Of a stretch of 41,732 nucleotides of DNA, positions 26,586 through 35,790 are shown one piece after another. Position numbers and translations under genes: made by a program. The notes below the pieces were generated by a model, which searched no databases, was not told the origin of the DNA, and saw nothing but the letters and a program-made list of their open reading frames with translations. The DNA comes from a virus, in IMG/VR virus record IMGVR_UViG_3300050821_007750, positions 1-41,732 of that record. The stretch is one strand, 5' to 3'. The number at the start of each line of letters is the position of its first letter. Position 1 is the stretch's first letter.

Positions 26586-26881
26586 CTTCCAGGATTGACG
26601 CCTGAATAGAACGGATTAACCGCAAGCGGATAGACCGCCACAGGGTCAGACGCTGTTGGGCAGACCATGTAGTCATAGACCGCTTTTGGGCTGCATCCGG
26701 CCGCCGTAGCAGCGGTCTGAATGAGAGCAATCACGTCTGCCTTGGTCACCACGGTTCCAGCCAGAATCGTGGAAATAGTGGTCACGCGCTGAGCTGTTGT
26801 AATGACGGCCGTAGTCGTATTATCCCAACCCGGAATTCCACCGGTGAGAAGCGCAAGACATGCGGGAACTGTTGTAGCCAT
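26582..26881 (-). CDS. Small structural-region protein, 99 aa
   Basis: The product is Thr/Ala/Val-rich with a central helix (TKADVIALIQTAATAAGCSP) and ends with VYPLAVNPFYSGVNPGR. It overlaps the next gene start by four bases. No family is recognised. Its location among capsid-tail genes suggests a virion component. Confidence 0.6.
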   Translation of the reverse strand: MATTVPACLALLTGGIPGWDNTTTAVITTAQRVTTISTILAGTVVTKADVIALIQTAATAAGCSPKAVYDYMVCPTASDPVAVYPLAVNPFYSGVNPGR

Positions 26882-26886
26882 TTAAG

Positions 26887-27168
26887 TCACCTCGGAACTA
26901 CAGGTATTGCATCAGGTATTGGAGATGCAGGCGGCAACCATTCTTTTTCGGCAACCGGAGGCGCTGGCAACGCGGCCTCTATTGTAACCAAAAATGCTTG
27001 TACAGCATCCTTCAATTCGAGCATTGCCTCCGGTGAGGCAACAGCCGCACGGAAGGTTTGCTGACTGACATTGTTGAATCGATCTGTGATTGATCCCATT
27101 GTATTTACCTCAAGTGGCGCCTTTGTTATGAAGCGATCCGTACTCTTGCCGTAGAAAGGTCCGAACAT
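26887..27168 (-). CDS. Small structural-region protein, 93 aa
   Basis: AGGAG lies eight bases before ATG 27168. The product has FGPFYGKSTDRFITKAP, a helix (SPEAMLELKDAVQAFLVTIE) and a Pro-rich end (PPASPIPDAIPVVPR). It is the first gene after the terminator. Unrecognised. Confidence 0.65.
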   Translation of the reverse strand: MFGPFYGKSTDRFITKAPLEVNTMGSITDRFNNVSQQTFRAAVASPEAMLELKDAVQAFLVTIEAALPAPPVAEKEWLPPASPIPDAIPVVPR

Positions 27169-27179
27169 TCTACTCTCCT

Positions 27180-27207
27180 AAAGAAAAGGCGGGCCGTAGC
27201 CCGCCTT
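27180..27207 (-). terminator. Rho-independent terminator after the capsid genes
   Basis: On the minus strand GGCGGGC-TACG-GCCCGCC is followed by TTTTCTTT. It lies between the decoration-like gene and the gene at 27168, and would lower expression of tail genes relative to capsid genes. Confidence 0.85.
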
Positions 27208-27214
27208 ATTGATA

Positions 27215-28252
27215 TTACGTCATATACGGCCAGCGTAGCAGGCCCTCCACCACAGTCGTATTACTCACAACCGGAGTGAAGTTGAACGTAGTAGATGTGG
27301 TTGTCGAAGTGGCATTGGCGGACATGGTGATGACATATCCTGATGCAGAGTTACCACCGATCGAAAGAACGGTAGAGCCTACCCCAATGCCTGCACCAGC
27401 AACACCCAACCCTGACCCCGGATAAATGCCGGAGATATTTGAAACATTGGTCAGGATCGGCGACGCATTCACAGTGTTTGCCGTGAACGAATACCTAGCC
27501 GCCGTAAACGTGGTGCCGGTAGCAGTCAAGGTGGCAAGCGCGGATCCTGCAGCAGTTATGTTGCCGAGGGTGATCGTGTTCCCGTTGATCGCCGCAACAA
27601 AGCAACCAGCTGGCACATTGGATCCGGTGAGACCCATTCCGACTTCGACACCCTTGGCGGTAGACACGGCCGTGATAACAGCTGAGCCGTTTGTCGTATT
27701 ACCGGTGAAGGTAGCCGAAAACGGCGCCAAGAACAGCCCTTGTATCGCCTTGCCAACGGCAGCTGTTGGCGCATCAACAGCACCCGCAGTTGTCGTAGTT
27801 GTCACCACATTCCCGAAAGCGGGCGCAGTGACAGCTGCAGACACGAGGTTAAGCAAAGCCGAGCCAGCACGCTGTACCCATATTCCGTATATTCCAGGAG
27901 ACGGGAACGTATATAAGAACGGCCAGTTGACCGAGCTTGGCAAACCTCCCGGGTCACCTACGCGGCCGCCCAGGAAGAAGGAGCCCATTGAGCTACCGCT
28001 ATGCTGGGTCTCCGTTGCTGTGGTGGGAAGATAAGCCTGATAGCTATTGTCCCAGCCAATCAGCGATCCTTGCTGCAGCGTCAGAGCGCCGGTAACGGTT
28101 AGCTGCAGATACGTATATTCCGACTCTGCATCACCATCAATAACAGTCCCAAGCTTGAAAGCAAACATGCCTGGAGTCTGATTGCTGAACGGCCCGTCGG
28201 GCATGAAGATTTTTGCGCCGACAGTAGAGAATTGTTCAATTGCGATTGTCAT
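27215..28252 (-). CDS. Capsid-associated decoration-like protein with beta repeats, 345 aa
   Basis: The N-terminal domain (FSTVGAKIFMPDGPFSNQTP) is followed by two related beta repeats of about 65 residues (FTGNTTNGSAVITAVSTAKG...GMGLTGSNVPAG, then FTANTVNASPILTNVSNISG...GAGIGVGSTVLSI). Such repeats are common in surface-exposed phage proteins. It lies directly after the major capsid gene and before a strong terminator, so it is probably abundant. A head decoration role is inferred. Confidence 0.6.
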   Translation of the reverse strand: MTIAIEQFSTVGAKIFMPDGPFSNQTPGMFAFKLGTVIDGDAESEYTYLQLTVTGALTLQQGSLIGWDNSYQAYLPTTATETQHSGSSMGSFFLGGRVGDPGGLPSSVNWPFLYTFPSPGIYGIWVQRAGSALLNLVSAAVTAPAFGNVVTTTTTAGAVDAPTAAVGKAIQGLFLAPFSATFTGNTTNGSAVITAVSTAKGVEVGMGLTGSNVPAGCFVAAINGNTITLGNITAAGSALATLTATGTTFTAARYSFTANTVNASPILTNVSNISGIYPGSGLGVAGAGIGVGSTVLSIGGNSASGYVITMSANATSTTTSTTFNFTPVVSNTTVVEGLLRWPYMT

Positions 28253-28264
28253 GGTTTTGATTCC

Positions 28265-29266
28265 TTACTGCCAGAGAACGCCTTGGAGGAAGGAATTGGA
28301 AATCGTCATATTTCCAGCCCATGCCATGATTCTCACAATCGCGTCCTGATTGACATTGGCGCGATCGCCACCGACTACCTTGAAGTTCCGGCGCGCATGC
28401 GGCCGATACATGAAGTACTCGGTGTTGAGGAAATACATGGTGTTGGCACTGATCTGACCGTTCTTTCCACCATCGAGAACGACATCAATTTCCTTGCCGG
28501 CCCCGTAATACTTAAGACCGGTGAAGCCAATGCCGTGTTCGCCCTTCTCAGACGTGATGCGTTGAATGGTCTGCAGCGAAGCGAGATAGGACAGATAGAA
28601 ATTATTGTCTGCGACAATAAGATCTACGCCTTCGGTGTTGCGCTTCAGATTGACCGTTGTGCTGTTCATATAGGACTGCACATTGGAGCTGGTCACAACG
28701 CCACGCGCATCCGTATTGGCATTGACAGCAAAGTTGCGCCACCAGACTTGGCTACCGCGGTCGATGCCACCAACAACGCCTGATGTAGGCACTTTGGCAA
28801 CAAGAAGCGCTAGGCCGTTCATCTGCTTTCCGCCGAAGGCGGTGCCATCTGAATAGACGCCAGCTGAGAGCTGATTCCAGAAGGTCGCTTCAGCGACATT
28901 GATGCGCGCACGGATCAAATCGATCATGCGCTCTTCGCTGTCATTCTGGAGCTCTTCCAGACCGGAAATCGTGATAGAGATAGACGCCTGCTTGATTGGG
29001 AAGCGGGCGGCTGTCATCGTGTCATTCAATGATACGTTCAGGTTCTCATAGCCTGAATACCATTGGAATGTTTGGTTCATCGCGTATTCGAGTTCCTGCA
29101 TGATCTCGCGACCACCATTAAAGGTGTCAGTTTTGCCGCGAGTTTTCAGGTATGTCAGCAACGCGTTGTTGTTGGTTATATTGTCAGCCAGTTTCCTGGA
29201 GCGATTTTCAAGAGTGGTGGTCACCACGTCGCCCCAGTCAATAGTTGTGACAAGGGGGGAAGCCAT
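28265..29266 (-). CDS. Major capsid protein, 333 aa
   Basis: The pattern is that of HK97-fold major capsid proteins of short-tailed phages: N-arm region (TTLENRSRKLADNITNNNAL), E-loop/spine region (FNGGREIMQELEYAMNQTFQ, then ARFPIKQASISITISGLEEL), P-domain (DGTAFGGKQMNGLALLVAKV) and late part (YFLNTEYFMYRPHARRNFKV). It follows the scaffold gene by 12 bases. It assembles around the scaffold and portal. Confidence 0.9.
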   Translation of the reverse strand: MASPLVTTIDWGDVVTTTLENRSRKLADNITNNNALLTYLKTRGKTDTFNGGREIMQELEYAMNQTFQWYSGYENLNVSLNDTMTAARFPIKQASISITISGLEELQNDSEERMIDLIRARINVAEATFWNQLSAGVYSDGTAFGGKQMNGLALLVAKVPTSGVVGGIDRGSQVWWRNFAVNANTDARGVVTSSNVQSYMNSTTVNLKRNTEGVDLIVADNNFYLSYLASLQTIQRITSEKGEHGIGFTGLKYYGAGKEIDVVLDGGKNGQISANTMYFLNTEYFMYRPHARRNFKVVGGDRANVNQDAIVRIMAWAGNMTISNSFLQGVLWQ

Positions 29267-29278
29267 AATCTACCTTTC

Positions 29279-30367
29279 TTAGACGACCCCACGCTGAGCG
29301 TTGATGGCCGCTATGATGGTATCTGTTACTGATGCGTTTGGATCTATAGCTCCGCCCGACTTGAGTCCCGGGCGCGGGGAGCCTCCAACTGCCTTTGCTG
29401 CGGCTTTGGCTTGAGTCGCTGCAGCAACGGAGCTTCTTTGTGTTGGGGCCTTGGTTTTCTCTTCCTGAAGCATGATCGCTCGCGTCTCCGGATTCATCCA
29501 AAGAGCAGCCTCATATGCTTCCTTCAATGTGCTCGCCTGGCCGGACTGCAATGCAGCCACCATTTGCGGGCGCACATTCTCAAAATATATGTTTGCCGGA
29601 TCGGTCATGAAGGCGCTGATCTGAGAATGCGTGTCTCTCTCAGACTGCTGAGCATTGAACCTGTTCATCGCCTCGTTGATAAGGGCCTCCGGGTTGAACC
29701 CCGGCCCTTGATACCCATTCTGGCCCTGGGGTGGCTGCTGAGCCGGTTGAGGCCCAGTCAATCCGCCAAAATTGGCCTGCATGGCGGATGTCAGAATGCG
29801 CGGGTCAATGTTCAGGCGCTGGCATATCGCCGTAACACCAGCAACCGGGTCTCGCACAAAAAGATTTTCGAGCTGATTGTACTGGGTAACGGCCGCCGTC
29901 AGATTTGTGCCATTGCGCTCGCAAAGATCGGCAAATTTTCCAAGGCCGTCGTAACGGCTGAATTGCTTAAAACCGTCAGCAACTTCAACCTCTCGCTTGG
30001 CAATATCGGCCCTAACAGCCTCCGGGAGCTTATCCCATTGGGCCTTAGAAACCGCAGAGAAGCCCGCCGGCGGCTTTGGGGCGTCAGAAGCTGCAATCGG
30101 TGCTAATGGTTCTTCTTTGGCCTCTACGGGCTTTTCTGTGGCCTCTGTTTCACCCTTCGCGGCAAATCGTCCCTTGTCATCCCGTGGACGATCTTCGCTA
30201 ATTTGATCCTTGGCCGGTTCTGATGGCTCTTTTTGTGCTTTTTCCGCAGGTTCGGCCTTTAAATCAGGCGCACGCTGCTTTTCAACCGCCGCTGCTATCT
30301 CAGAAGACAAATCTAGATCGTCTGCCGGAGCCGGTGCGGCTTCGCCAGTTTCAACTTCATCAACCAT
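29279..30367 (-). CDS. Scaffolding protein, 362 aa
   Basis: It is Ala/Glu/Lys/Pro-rich and mostly helical with a disordered N-terminus (residues 1-105, KGRFAAKGETEATEKPVEA). The central helices (KLPEAVRADIAKREVEVADG, then YQNxLE-type QYNQLENLFVRDPVAG) and a C-terminal basic/Gly part match phage scaffolds encoded just before the capsid gene. It guides procapsid assembly and leaves before or during packaging. Confidence 0.8.
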   Translation of the reverse strand: MVDEVETGEAAPAPADDLDLSSEIAAAVEKQRAPDLKAEPAEKAQKEPSEPAKDQISEDRPRDDKGRFAAKGETEATEKPVEAKEEPLAPIAASDAPKPPAGFSAVSKAQWDKLPEAVRADIAKREVEVADGFKQFSRYDGLGKFADLCERNGTNLTAAVTQYNQLENLFVRDPVAGVTAICQRLNIDPRILTSAMQANFGGLTGPQPAQQPPQGQNGYQGPGFNPEALINEAMNRFNAQQSERDTHSQISAFMTDPANIYFENVRPQMVAALQSGQASTLKEAYEAALWMNPETRAIMLQEEKTKAPTQRSSVAAATQAKAAAKAVGGSPRPGLKSGGAIDPNASVTDTIIAAINAQRGVV

Positions 30368-30369
30368 GC

Positions 30370-30699
30370 TTAAGCTATCTCTTCCTTTTCAAGCGGCGCT
30401 GGCTTGTAGCCATCACGCACCTGCTGATAGGCTTCCCCGATTTCCTCTTTGGTAATCGGATCTCCCTGATAGTTTTGCGGCGGCCCCAATGTCTCTTCAA
30501 CAATGCGCAGGTCACGCTCCTTTAGCGTGCGATAGTAGGCTGACTTGGATGTGTACACCTTGCCATCAGCATGGGACAAAAATGGGTCAGCATTGTCCTT
30601 GATAATCATAGGTGCCGAAAGATGCGAGCGGGCAAGCGAAGGCGCATAAGCCTTTTTGATCAGCTTGCCATCGCGCAAAACATAGGTCACGCCCACCAA
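30370..30699 (-). CDS. Small conserved-looking virion-region protein, 109 aa
   Basis: The motif HADGKVYTSKSAYYRTLKER followed by DLRIVEE resembles short phage proteins encoded upstream of scaffold genes; the role is unknown. TTG 30699 or GTG 30696/30690 may be the start; the latter overlaps the preceding micro-ORF as GTGA. The C-terminus is acidic. Confidence 0.65.
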   Translation of the reverse strand: MVGVTYVLRDGKLIKKAYAPSLARSHLSAPMIIKDNADPFLSHADGKVYTSKSAYYRTLKERDLRIVEETLGPPQNYQGDPITKEEIGEAYQQVRDGYKPAPLEKEEIA

Positions 30700-30776
30700 T
30701 ACACTCCGAACATGAAGGTCAGGAACATCAGCACAACATCACCATTCGTTATTGTAGTCCCTGCAAAGTTCTCCAA
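30687..30776 (-). CDS. Membrane microprotein, 29 aa (TTG start)
   Basis: GGAGG lies nine bases before TTG 30776. The peptide has a hydrophobic C-terminal half (VVLMFLTFMFGVYWWA). It starts within the end of the large repeat protein and its stop overlaps the next start as GTGA. Its support is the ribosome-binding site and coupling. Confidence 0.4.
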   Translation of the reverse strand: MENFAGTTITNGDVVLMFLTFMFGVYWWA

Positions 30777-32242
30777 TCGAGTGATCCTCCAAAAGTTGCG
30801 ACCTGTCCATCTCTCAATTGATCAAGCGCTGCTCTCGCCACAGGATCACCGGCTAGAGCCGCCTGTATCAGCACCTCGAGGGCCATATCTTCAACGAACT
30901 CCTGCGGAAATTGCGCAGCTCTTGTGATATCGAAATTCTTTTGGATCGTTCTGCGATGATACGCAGCAATTGTTGCTGTCGCTATTGGCAGCGGTGGCGG
31001 AGGCGGCGGAGGAAGCGGCGCCGGAGTGTTAAGCCCCGTCGGGTCCCAGTTGTTGTATCTGAACGCGCTTAGAAAGGTTGCAGGCTTAAAGTCACTAACA
31101 AAATGCGGGTTCTCTCGGTCAATAACTGGAGGCTCTATATCCCAGCTATTGTACCTAAACCAGCGAAGAATTGCCGGACTGAAATAGCCAACAAAATGAG
31201 TATTGGTTTCCGGAACAATAACAACAAGAGGTATATCAGCAATATTAGTATATCTGAACGATCTAAGTACTGTCGGCTGATATCGGCCTATAAAGTGCGG
31301 ATTCTCTAAATCAAATGATGTAGGCTGATCCCAACTATTATATTTGAACCCGCTAAGGCCTGCAGGTTTAAAGTCAAAAACAAAATGTGGATTTTCTTGG
31401 TCAATAACGGGAGGTTGAGACTGGTCCCAACTGTTGTACCTGAACCAATTAAGTGGCGCGGGCTTGAAATCAGATTGCCAGTGGAAGTTTTCCTTTCCTA
31501 CTTGCGGTACTGGTTGATCAAGAGAATTGAAAGCAAATCGCCAGAAGGACTTCCGGCCAAACTTCCCGGTAAACGATGTTAAAGGCGCGGGACCTGGGAG
31601 AATTGTAAACCCAATGCCCGTTTGCGAAAAATTGTTTGCACCTCCAATAGTCTCAGCTGGCGGCGTGGCTGTAGGATCGAAATCCCCAATCACATACGAT
31701 TCGAATACGCCGGCCGCCGTGAAAAGGTCAGAAAGAGCAGTTGGGCTCGCCGTAGAATTTACGGTGTTCCCAGTATCTGTCATGCAGTAGACGACTTTTT
31801 CGCCTTTGACGAAAGTCGTCTCTGAAATAGCAGGAATAGTTAAAGCGGCGCCAAGACTTGTACTCGCTGCAGTGGCAGTTCCGTTTATTACGGTTGTGCC
31901 ATTGGTCCCGGCATAGGCACGGATGTTTCCATCCATACCGACAAAGGTGCCGCCGTTAGCCGCACCGGTAAACGTAAAACTCGCTGCCTCGCTTGGTACC
32001 ACCACTTTCCAGAAGGCAAACTGGCGAGATCTGGAAGTGTTTTGTGCGACGCTATATCCGGTATTAGCAATAGGCGTCCAACCGGCAAGCGTGTTGACTG
32101 TTGCTAACGCGCTTTGATCTTGTACCGTGACAAACGCTACTAAAAGATTGCCGGGAATTATCCCGGCGGGCGTTGTCAGCGCTACGCTGGCCGTGGCAGA
32201 GCTGTTGTATCCGCCATCCGCAATAAACGGGATGTTTGTCAC
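30749..32242 (-). CDS. Virion surface-type protein with aromatic 31-residue repeats, 497 aa
   Basis: Residues 1-215 form a beta-sandwich-like domain (GNLLVAFVTVQDQSA, then FAFWKVVVPSEAASFTFTGA). Residues about 226-400 hold about 5.5 copies of a 31-residue repeat with the core FKPAxLxxFRYNSWD-x(4-6)-IDxENPHFV. A poly-Pro linker (411-418) leads to a helical C-terminal domain (QEFVEDMALEVLIQAALAGD). I do not recognise the repeat. Position between capsid-decoration genes and scaffold suggests a head or surface protein. Confidence 0.7.
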   Translation of the reverse strand: MTNIPFIADGGYNSSATASVALTTPAGIIPGNLLVAFVTVQDQSALATVNTLAGWTPIANTGYSVAQNTSRSRQFAFWKVVVPSEAASFTFTGAANGGTFVGMDGNIRAYAGTNGTTVINGTATAASTSLGAALTIPAISETTFVKGEKVVYCMTDTGNTVNSTASPTALSDLFTAAGVFESYVIGDFDPTATPPAETIGGANNFSQTGIGFTILPGPAPLTSFTGKFGRKSFWRFAFNSLDQPVPQVGKENFHWQSDFKPAPLNWFRYNSWDQSQPPVIDQENPHFVFDFKPAGLSGFKYNSWDQPTSFDLENPHFIGRYQPTVLRSFRYTNIADIPLVVIVPETNTHFVGYFSPAILRWFRYNSWDIEPPVIDRENPHFVSDFKPATFLSAFRYNNWDPTGLNTPAPLPPPPPPPLPIATATIAAYHRRTIQKNFDITRAAQFPQEFVEDMALEVLIQAALAGDPVARAALDQLRDGQVATFGGSLDWRTLQGLQ

Positions 32243-32255
32243 GCCTTAAACCTCC

Positions 32256-32525
32256 CTAGCGGACCGCGGCTTCAGGTACCTCTACAGTTCCTTCAATCGC
32301 TCCATATTTCTCACAGCAGGGCTCACACAGGTAAAACACATGGGCAAACCATTCCGGCCTGATTACCCCGGCCCGCATCCCACAGGATGCGCAATAGACA
32401 TGCTGCCTTTGCCTACCGCCAACATAAACCAGCTCATGATCCATGCACCATCTCACGCGTGAATCAGGAAGATCATTCTCAAGCTGGCTATCCCAGTTGC
32501 GGCGCGTGTATGACGGAAGAGGCAA
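32256..32525 (-). CDS. Zinc-ribbon protein, 89 aa
   Basis: There are two cysteine clusters: YCASCGMRAG and YLCEPCCEKYG, with an upstream RWCMDHELVYVGG segment. The C-x2-C ... C-x2-C spacing is that of a zinc ribbon. It is an unusual small metal-binding protein in the structural region. Role unknown. Confidence 0.75.
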   Translation of the reverse strand: MPLPSYTRRNWDSQLENDLPDSRVRWCMDHELVYVGGRQRQHVYCASCGMRAGVIRPEWFAHVFYLCEPCCEKYGAIEGTVEVPEAAVR

Positions 32526-32527
32526 GG

Positions 32528-33013
32528 TTAGATACCTTCGCCAAACTCAACCGTGATATCGAATGTCACTGACGCACTTGAAGCAACCGAGGTGAATTCG
32601 ACATCCACCGGGCTGACCGAATTCGGCATCAGTTGAATTTTGTCAGTCGGCTCGAGAGCCTGATAACCACCTGTACCGCCAGTCTGGGCCCAGCCAATCG
32701 ATAGGCGCTGCTTGAGAGTGGTGCCGGCAGTAATCGCGGATGTGTCATCAAACCAAAGGCTCTGAGCAGCGACGGCGCCGCGTATGTTCTTCGCCCCCGG
32801 CACGTTTGACGTACCACCTGAAGCCGTGGTGCCGGTGTTGGTATTCAGACGCAGCTGCGCTCCGCCCGCTGTCCCAAATCGACCAGCAGCCAAAATTAAG
32901 CCTATCCCGACAGTTTCCTGATTCGCAGCCGTATGGCCCCAAAGATGGGTTGAAGCCGTCCCTGCAGAGCCGTTCGAGGTAGCACTGCGCGTTACATCAT
33001 AGTAGAAGGGCAT
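32528..33013 (-). CDS. Putative decoration/structural protein, 161 aa
   Basis: A beta-rich, Thr/Gly/Ala-rich product with alternating hydrophobic strands (ETVGIGLILAAGRFGTAGGA, then SVSPVDVEFTSVASSASVTF). It is reminiscent of trimeric phage head decoration proteins. It lies between portal-side genes and scaffold. Tentative. Confidence 0.6.
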   Translation of the reverse strand: MPFYYDVTRSATSNGSAGTASTHLWGHTAANQETVGIGLILAAGRFGTAGGAQLRLNTNTGTTASGGTSNVPGAKNIRGAVAAQSLWFDDTSAITAGTTLKQRLSIGWAQTGGTGGYQALEPTDKIQLMPNSVSPVDVEFTSVASSASVTFDITVEFGEGI

Positions 33014-33025
33014 TGATCTTTCCTT

Positions 33026-33430
33026 TCATACAACAAAGCCCGAGATATTGGCGATTGAGAATGTGTTTCCTGCTCCAAGACTAGGGACTGTCCATGTGAT
33101 TGCCGTGTTTGGAGCACTCGCGGCAATCGGAACAGCAAAATTCAGGAAGATTGTAGGCGGAGTGGTTTGCAGTGTCGCACCGGCTGGGACTGAGATTGAA
33201 TAAGAGCGCGTACCGCCAAGCAGACCGGTAAGCGTCGCTGTCACAACAGAGGCGCCTGTAGCTCCAAGCCCAGAAAATTCGATGTTTGTGACATAGTTGG
33301 TTTTGCCGGCAACGGCCGGCATAGCGGCAACGGCCGATGCAGCGGCTACCACACCAGATGTTGCAGCAGCAGCGGTTGCAAACGCCGGATATATCGGGAG
33401 CACATCAGGGGCACCAGATGGAAGCGACAT
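33026..33430 (-). CDS. Putative decoration/structural protein, 134 aa
   Basis: An Ala-rich N-terminal stretch (FATAAAATSGVVAAASAVAA) precedes a beta-sandwich-like part (TNYVTNIEFSGLGATGASVV, then TAITWTVPSLGAGNTFSIAN). The start shares a base with the portal stop. It is likely to be a small virion protein. Confidence 0.6.
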   Translation of the reverse strand: MSLPSGAPDVLPIYPAFATAAAATSGVVAAASAVAAMPAVAGKTNYVTNIEFSGLGATGASVVTATLTGLLGGTRSYSISVPAGATLQTTPPTIFLNFAVPIAASAPNTAITWTVPSLGAGNTFSIANISGFVV

Positions 33431-35790
33431 TATTGACTATTCCCTTTATTTTGTGGAGGCGCCGGCGGCTGCATCGCAGTCACTAAATCAGCTCCAGCTT
33501 TCACGGTATCGGCATGGGCTTTCACATGAGCAGCACCGGCTTTGACATGTTCGGCTTGGGCCTTTTCTTGAGCCGCAGCGTTCTTGCCATATTCGGAGTT
33601 GATCTTGGCAATATCTACTTGGTGTTTCATGGCTTCGTCTTGCGCTTTGAGTCCGGCAGCAAAAGACGCATTCTGAGCATCGATCTGAGACTTCTGAACC
33701 TCTGCAGCAGTCTTGATCTTTGTGCCCTGAAGCTTAATCATTTCGGATTGAGCTTTATCAGCACCCTTGCCATGCGGCTGCGGCGGCATTTGCTGAGCTT
33801 TGATAATCGTCTCTTCGATCAGCTCCTCAAGCTCACGACCAACACGATAAGCACGAACACCAAATTGCAATAGGCCACCAGCCAACTGAGCCATAGCAGG
33901 CTGAGCAGCCACAATAGGTCCCCAGACTTCCACGAATTTTGTAACGCTCGCAATAAACTCATTGCGATCCTGTCTTTCCTGACTTTCGTCGCCCACAATG
34001 GTCGAGTCAGCCTCGATATCAATCCTGAAGTGCCGGAGCACATTGTCCCGGAGCAGCGCCATCACGTCATCAATAGTCGGGCCGGGATTAGGCGGCTGTG
34101 GCGGTGGGCCTCCTGCAGGAGACCCCATTCCTGCAGGAGGCATCGGCGCGGCCATCCCCGCTGCTCCAGGTCCCGCGCCCGCAGCTCCAGGCATCCCAGG
34201 CGAGCCCTGCCCATTAGGCCCAGGCATCCCAGCAGCAGCCATTCCTGCCTGTCGCCCGGCTTGCGCCGCAGCCATCAGCTGCATCTTTTGCTGCAGCATC
34301 ATGACATCCTGCTTCGTTGGAAGCTTGATGTTGACCATTTTAAGCAGCGTTTCAGGCTGGAAATGGGTTGCTATGATCTCGCCGGTCATCCGCGAAATAT
34401 CGCGGCAGAAGCGAGCTAGCTCTTGCTGACGGGAGCGAATCCGAACAGAGCCATACTGGGCCTTGATGCTCTGCGCGGTCGCAGTCTCATTTGCATCACC
34501 GTCACCACGCATGATGTCCGAAATGCCGTAGATCTGATTGATATCGTCCAGAAGCTGCTTACGAAGCTCCACACAGCCCTTCAGGACTTCAGCAACCTCT
34601 CCCATAGGGAGCATGACAATTGGCGCTCCCTGGCCTCCCCCGCCCTGTTTAAAGGCATCCCAGGATTTGACCGCAATCATCCGGTTTTCGTAGCCGGGAG
34701 TAAGCGCCTTCTCTATTTCCGGCGCGCCATCCCCCTGCGGGCCTCCCGGATAGAAGCCAACAAGCTTGAGGGCATCAGTGAGTGCTCCAATGCGGGCTGT
34801 AAGACGGTCAATTTCTTCAGCTTGATCTTGGTAATAAACGTAGTCCGGGATGGGGTCCAAGGACTCGTTCGTAAGCGTACCATAAGCCGGTCGCGGACAG
34901 GGATAGAAGTCTTCGAGCTTGAGATATGGCGATCCACGGTCCAGAACCTCTTTGAAGCCCTTCGAGATCCACAGCACTTCCTCATGACAGCGGTCCCAAA
35001 TTTCCCATATCTCGGCCTTGTCGCTTATCGCGGAAAGGTCATAATCGTCCTTGCGATAGGTCTCTGATACGTTGACAGAAATCTGATTGCCGATCTTCTC
35101 ACCGAACCGCTCAACAAGGCCTTCTCGATTTAGAAAGCCGCGGAACGCAACCCAGTCAACTTCATCCCAGGTCCGGGCCTCTTGGTGCACAAAATCCTGA
35201 CGCTGGACAAACCATATTTTTACATTTTCAAATTTCAGGACTTGGTCAGGATTGCCTTCTTTTTCAGCGTTCCTTTCCTCATCAACTGCTTCTTTCTGTG
35301 GGCCCTCCATGCTGGTGATGTCCAGACCTGATTCGTCGTCATAGTCTGGGACAGTAGATAGGACCGGATCATAACGAACTCTGGCCACTCCTCGGCCATA
35401 AAGTAGAAAGTCGTCACGCACTTGTTTGAACTTGGAGTCAAAATCGTTTGTCTCCAACGTGAAGTTGATTGCTCGCTCTAGTACTTCTACCGCCATCCGT
35501 CCAACCGGATCACTGTCTCGATAGCGCCGCTGGACAACTGCTATCGGCGGCTTAGTATAGCTAGCCGGCTTCATAGTCTCCATGTTCGACCAGAGCGTGG
35601 CATAACGCCGTTTGCGGCGCCGTGCTGTCTGGTCATCGCGATACAGCCGATGAATGGAATTGCACCTCTCATGCCAGGACTTCATTCCCGGCGCACGCTG
35701 TGCCTTCGCAATCTCAGTCAGCCAATACTCTACTCCGCGGTCACCTTCTGAATCAGTGCTGTCCGCGGAGCTACTGGCTTCGTATGTCAA
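33430..35790 (-). CDS. Portal protein, 786 aa
   Basis: Long P22-type portal. The N-terminal part (WHERCNSIHRLYRDDQTARR, then LWSNMETMKPASYTKPPIAV) and the central clip/stem region (IYGISDIMRGDGDANETATA) are typical. A Met/Gln/Pro-rich insertion (about 535-590) and a long helical C-terminal barrel (HVKAGAAHVKAHADTVKAGA) follow. Twelve copies form the DNA gateway and bind the terminase during packaging. The length is close to P22-like rather than lambda-like portals. Confidence 0.9.
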   Translation of the reverse strand: MTYEASSSADSTDSEGDRGVEYWLTEIAKAQRAPGMKSWHERCNSIHRLYRDDQTARRRKRRYATLWSNMETMKPASYTKPPIAVVQRRYRDSDPVGRMAVEVLERAINFTLETNDFDSKFKQVRDDFLLYGRGVARVRYDPVLSTVPDYDDESGLDITSMEGPQKEAVDEERNAEKEGNPDQVLKFENVKIWFVQRQDFVHQEARTWDEVDWVAFRGFLNREGLVERFGEKIGNQISVNVSETYRKDDYDLSAISDKAEIWEIWDRCHEEVLWISKGFKEVLDRGSPYLKLEDFYPCPRPAYGTLTNESLDPIPDYVYYQDQAEEIDRLTARIGALTDALKLVGFYPGGPQGDGAPEIEKALTPGYENRMIAVKSWDAFKQGGGGQGAPIVMLPMGEVAEVLKGCVELRKQLLDDINQIYGISDIMRGDGDANETATAQSIKAQYGSVRIRSRQQELARFCRDISRMTGEIIATHFQPETLLKMVNIKLPTKQDVMMLQQKMQLMAAAQAGRQAGMAAAGMPGPNGQGSPGMPGAAGAGPGAAGMAAPMPPAGMGSPAGGPPPQPPNPGPTIDDVMALLRDNVLRHFRIDIEADSTIVGDESQERQDRNEFIASVTKFVEVWGPIVAAQPAMAQLAGGLLQFGVRAYRVGRELEELIEETIIKAQQMPPQPHGKGADKAQSEMIKLQGTKIKTAAEVQKSQIDAQNASFAAGLKAQDEAMKHQVDIAKINSEYGKNAAAQEKAQAEHVKAGAAHVKAHADTVKAGADLVTAMQPPAPPQNKGNSQ

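Noticed and set aside
27426-28034. 202-codon plus-strand open frame opposite the decoration-like gene
   Set aside because: Low-complexity Val/Ala translation that mirrors the minus-strand repeats; no initiation signals.
29411-30106. 231-codon plus-strand open frame opposite the scaffold gene
   Set aside because: Antisense shadow; the scaffold frame is supported by position, composition and coupling.
34423-35067. 214-codon plus-strand open frame opposite the portal
   Set aside because: Antisense shadow of a strongly supported portal gene; no recognisable domain.
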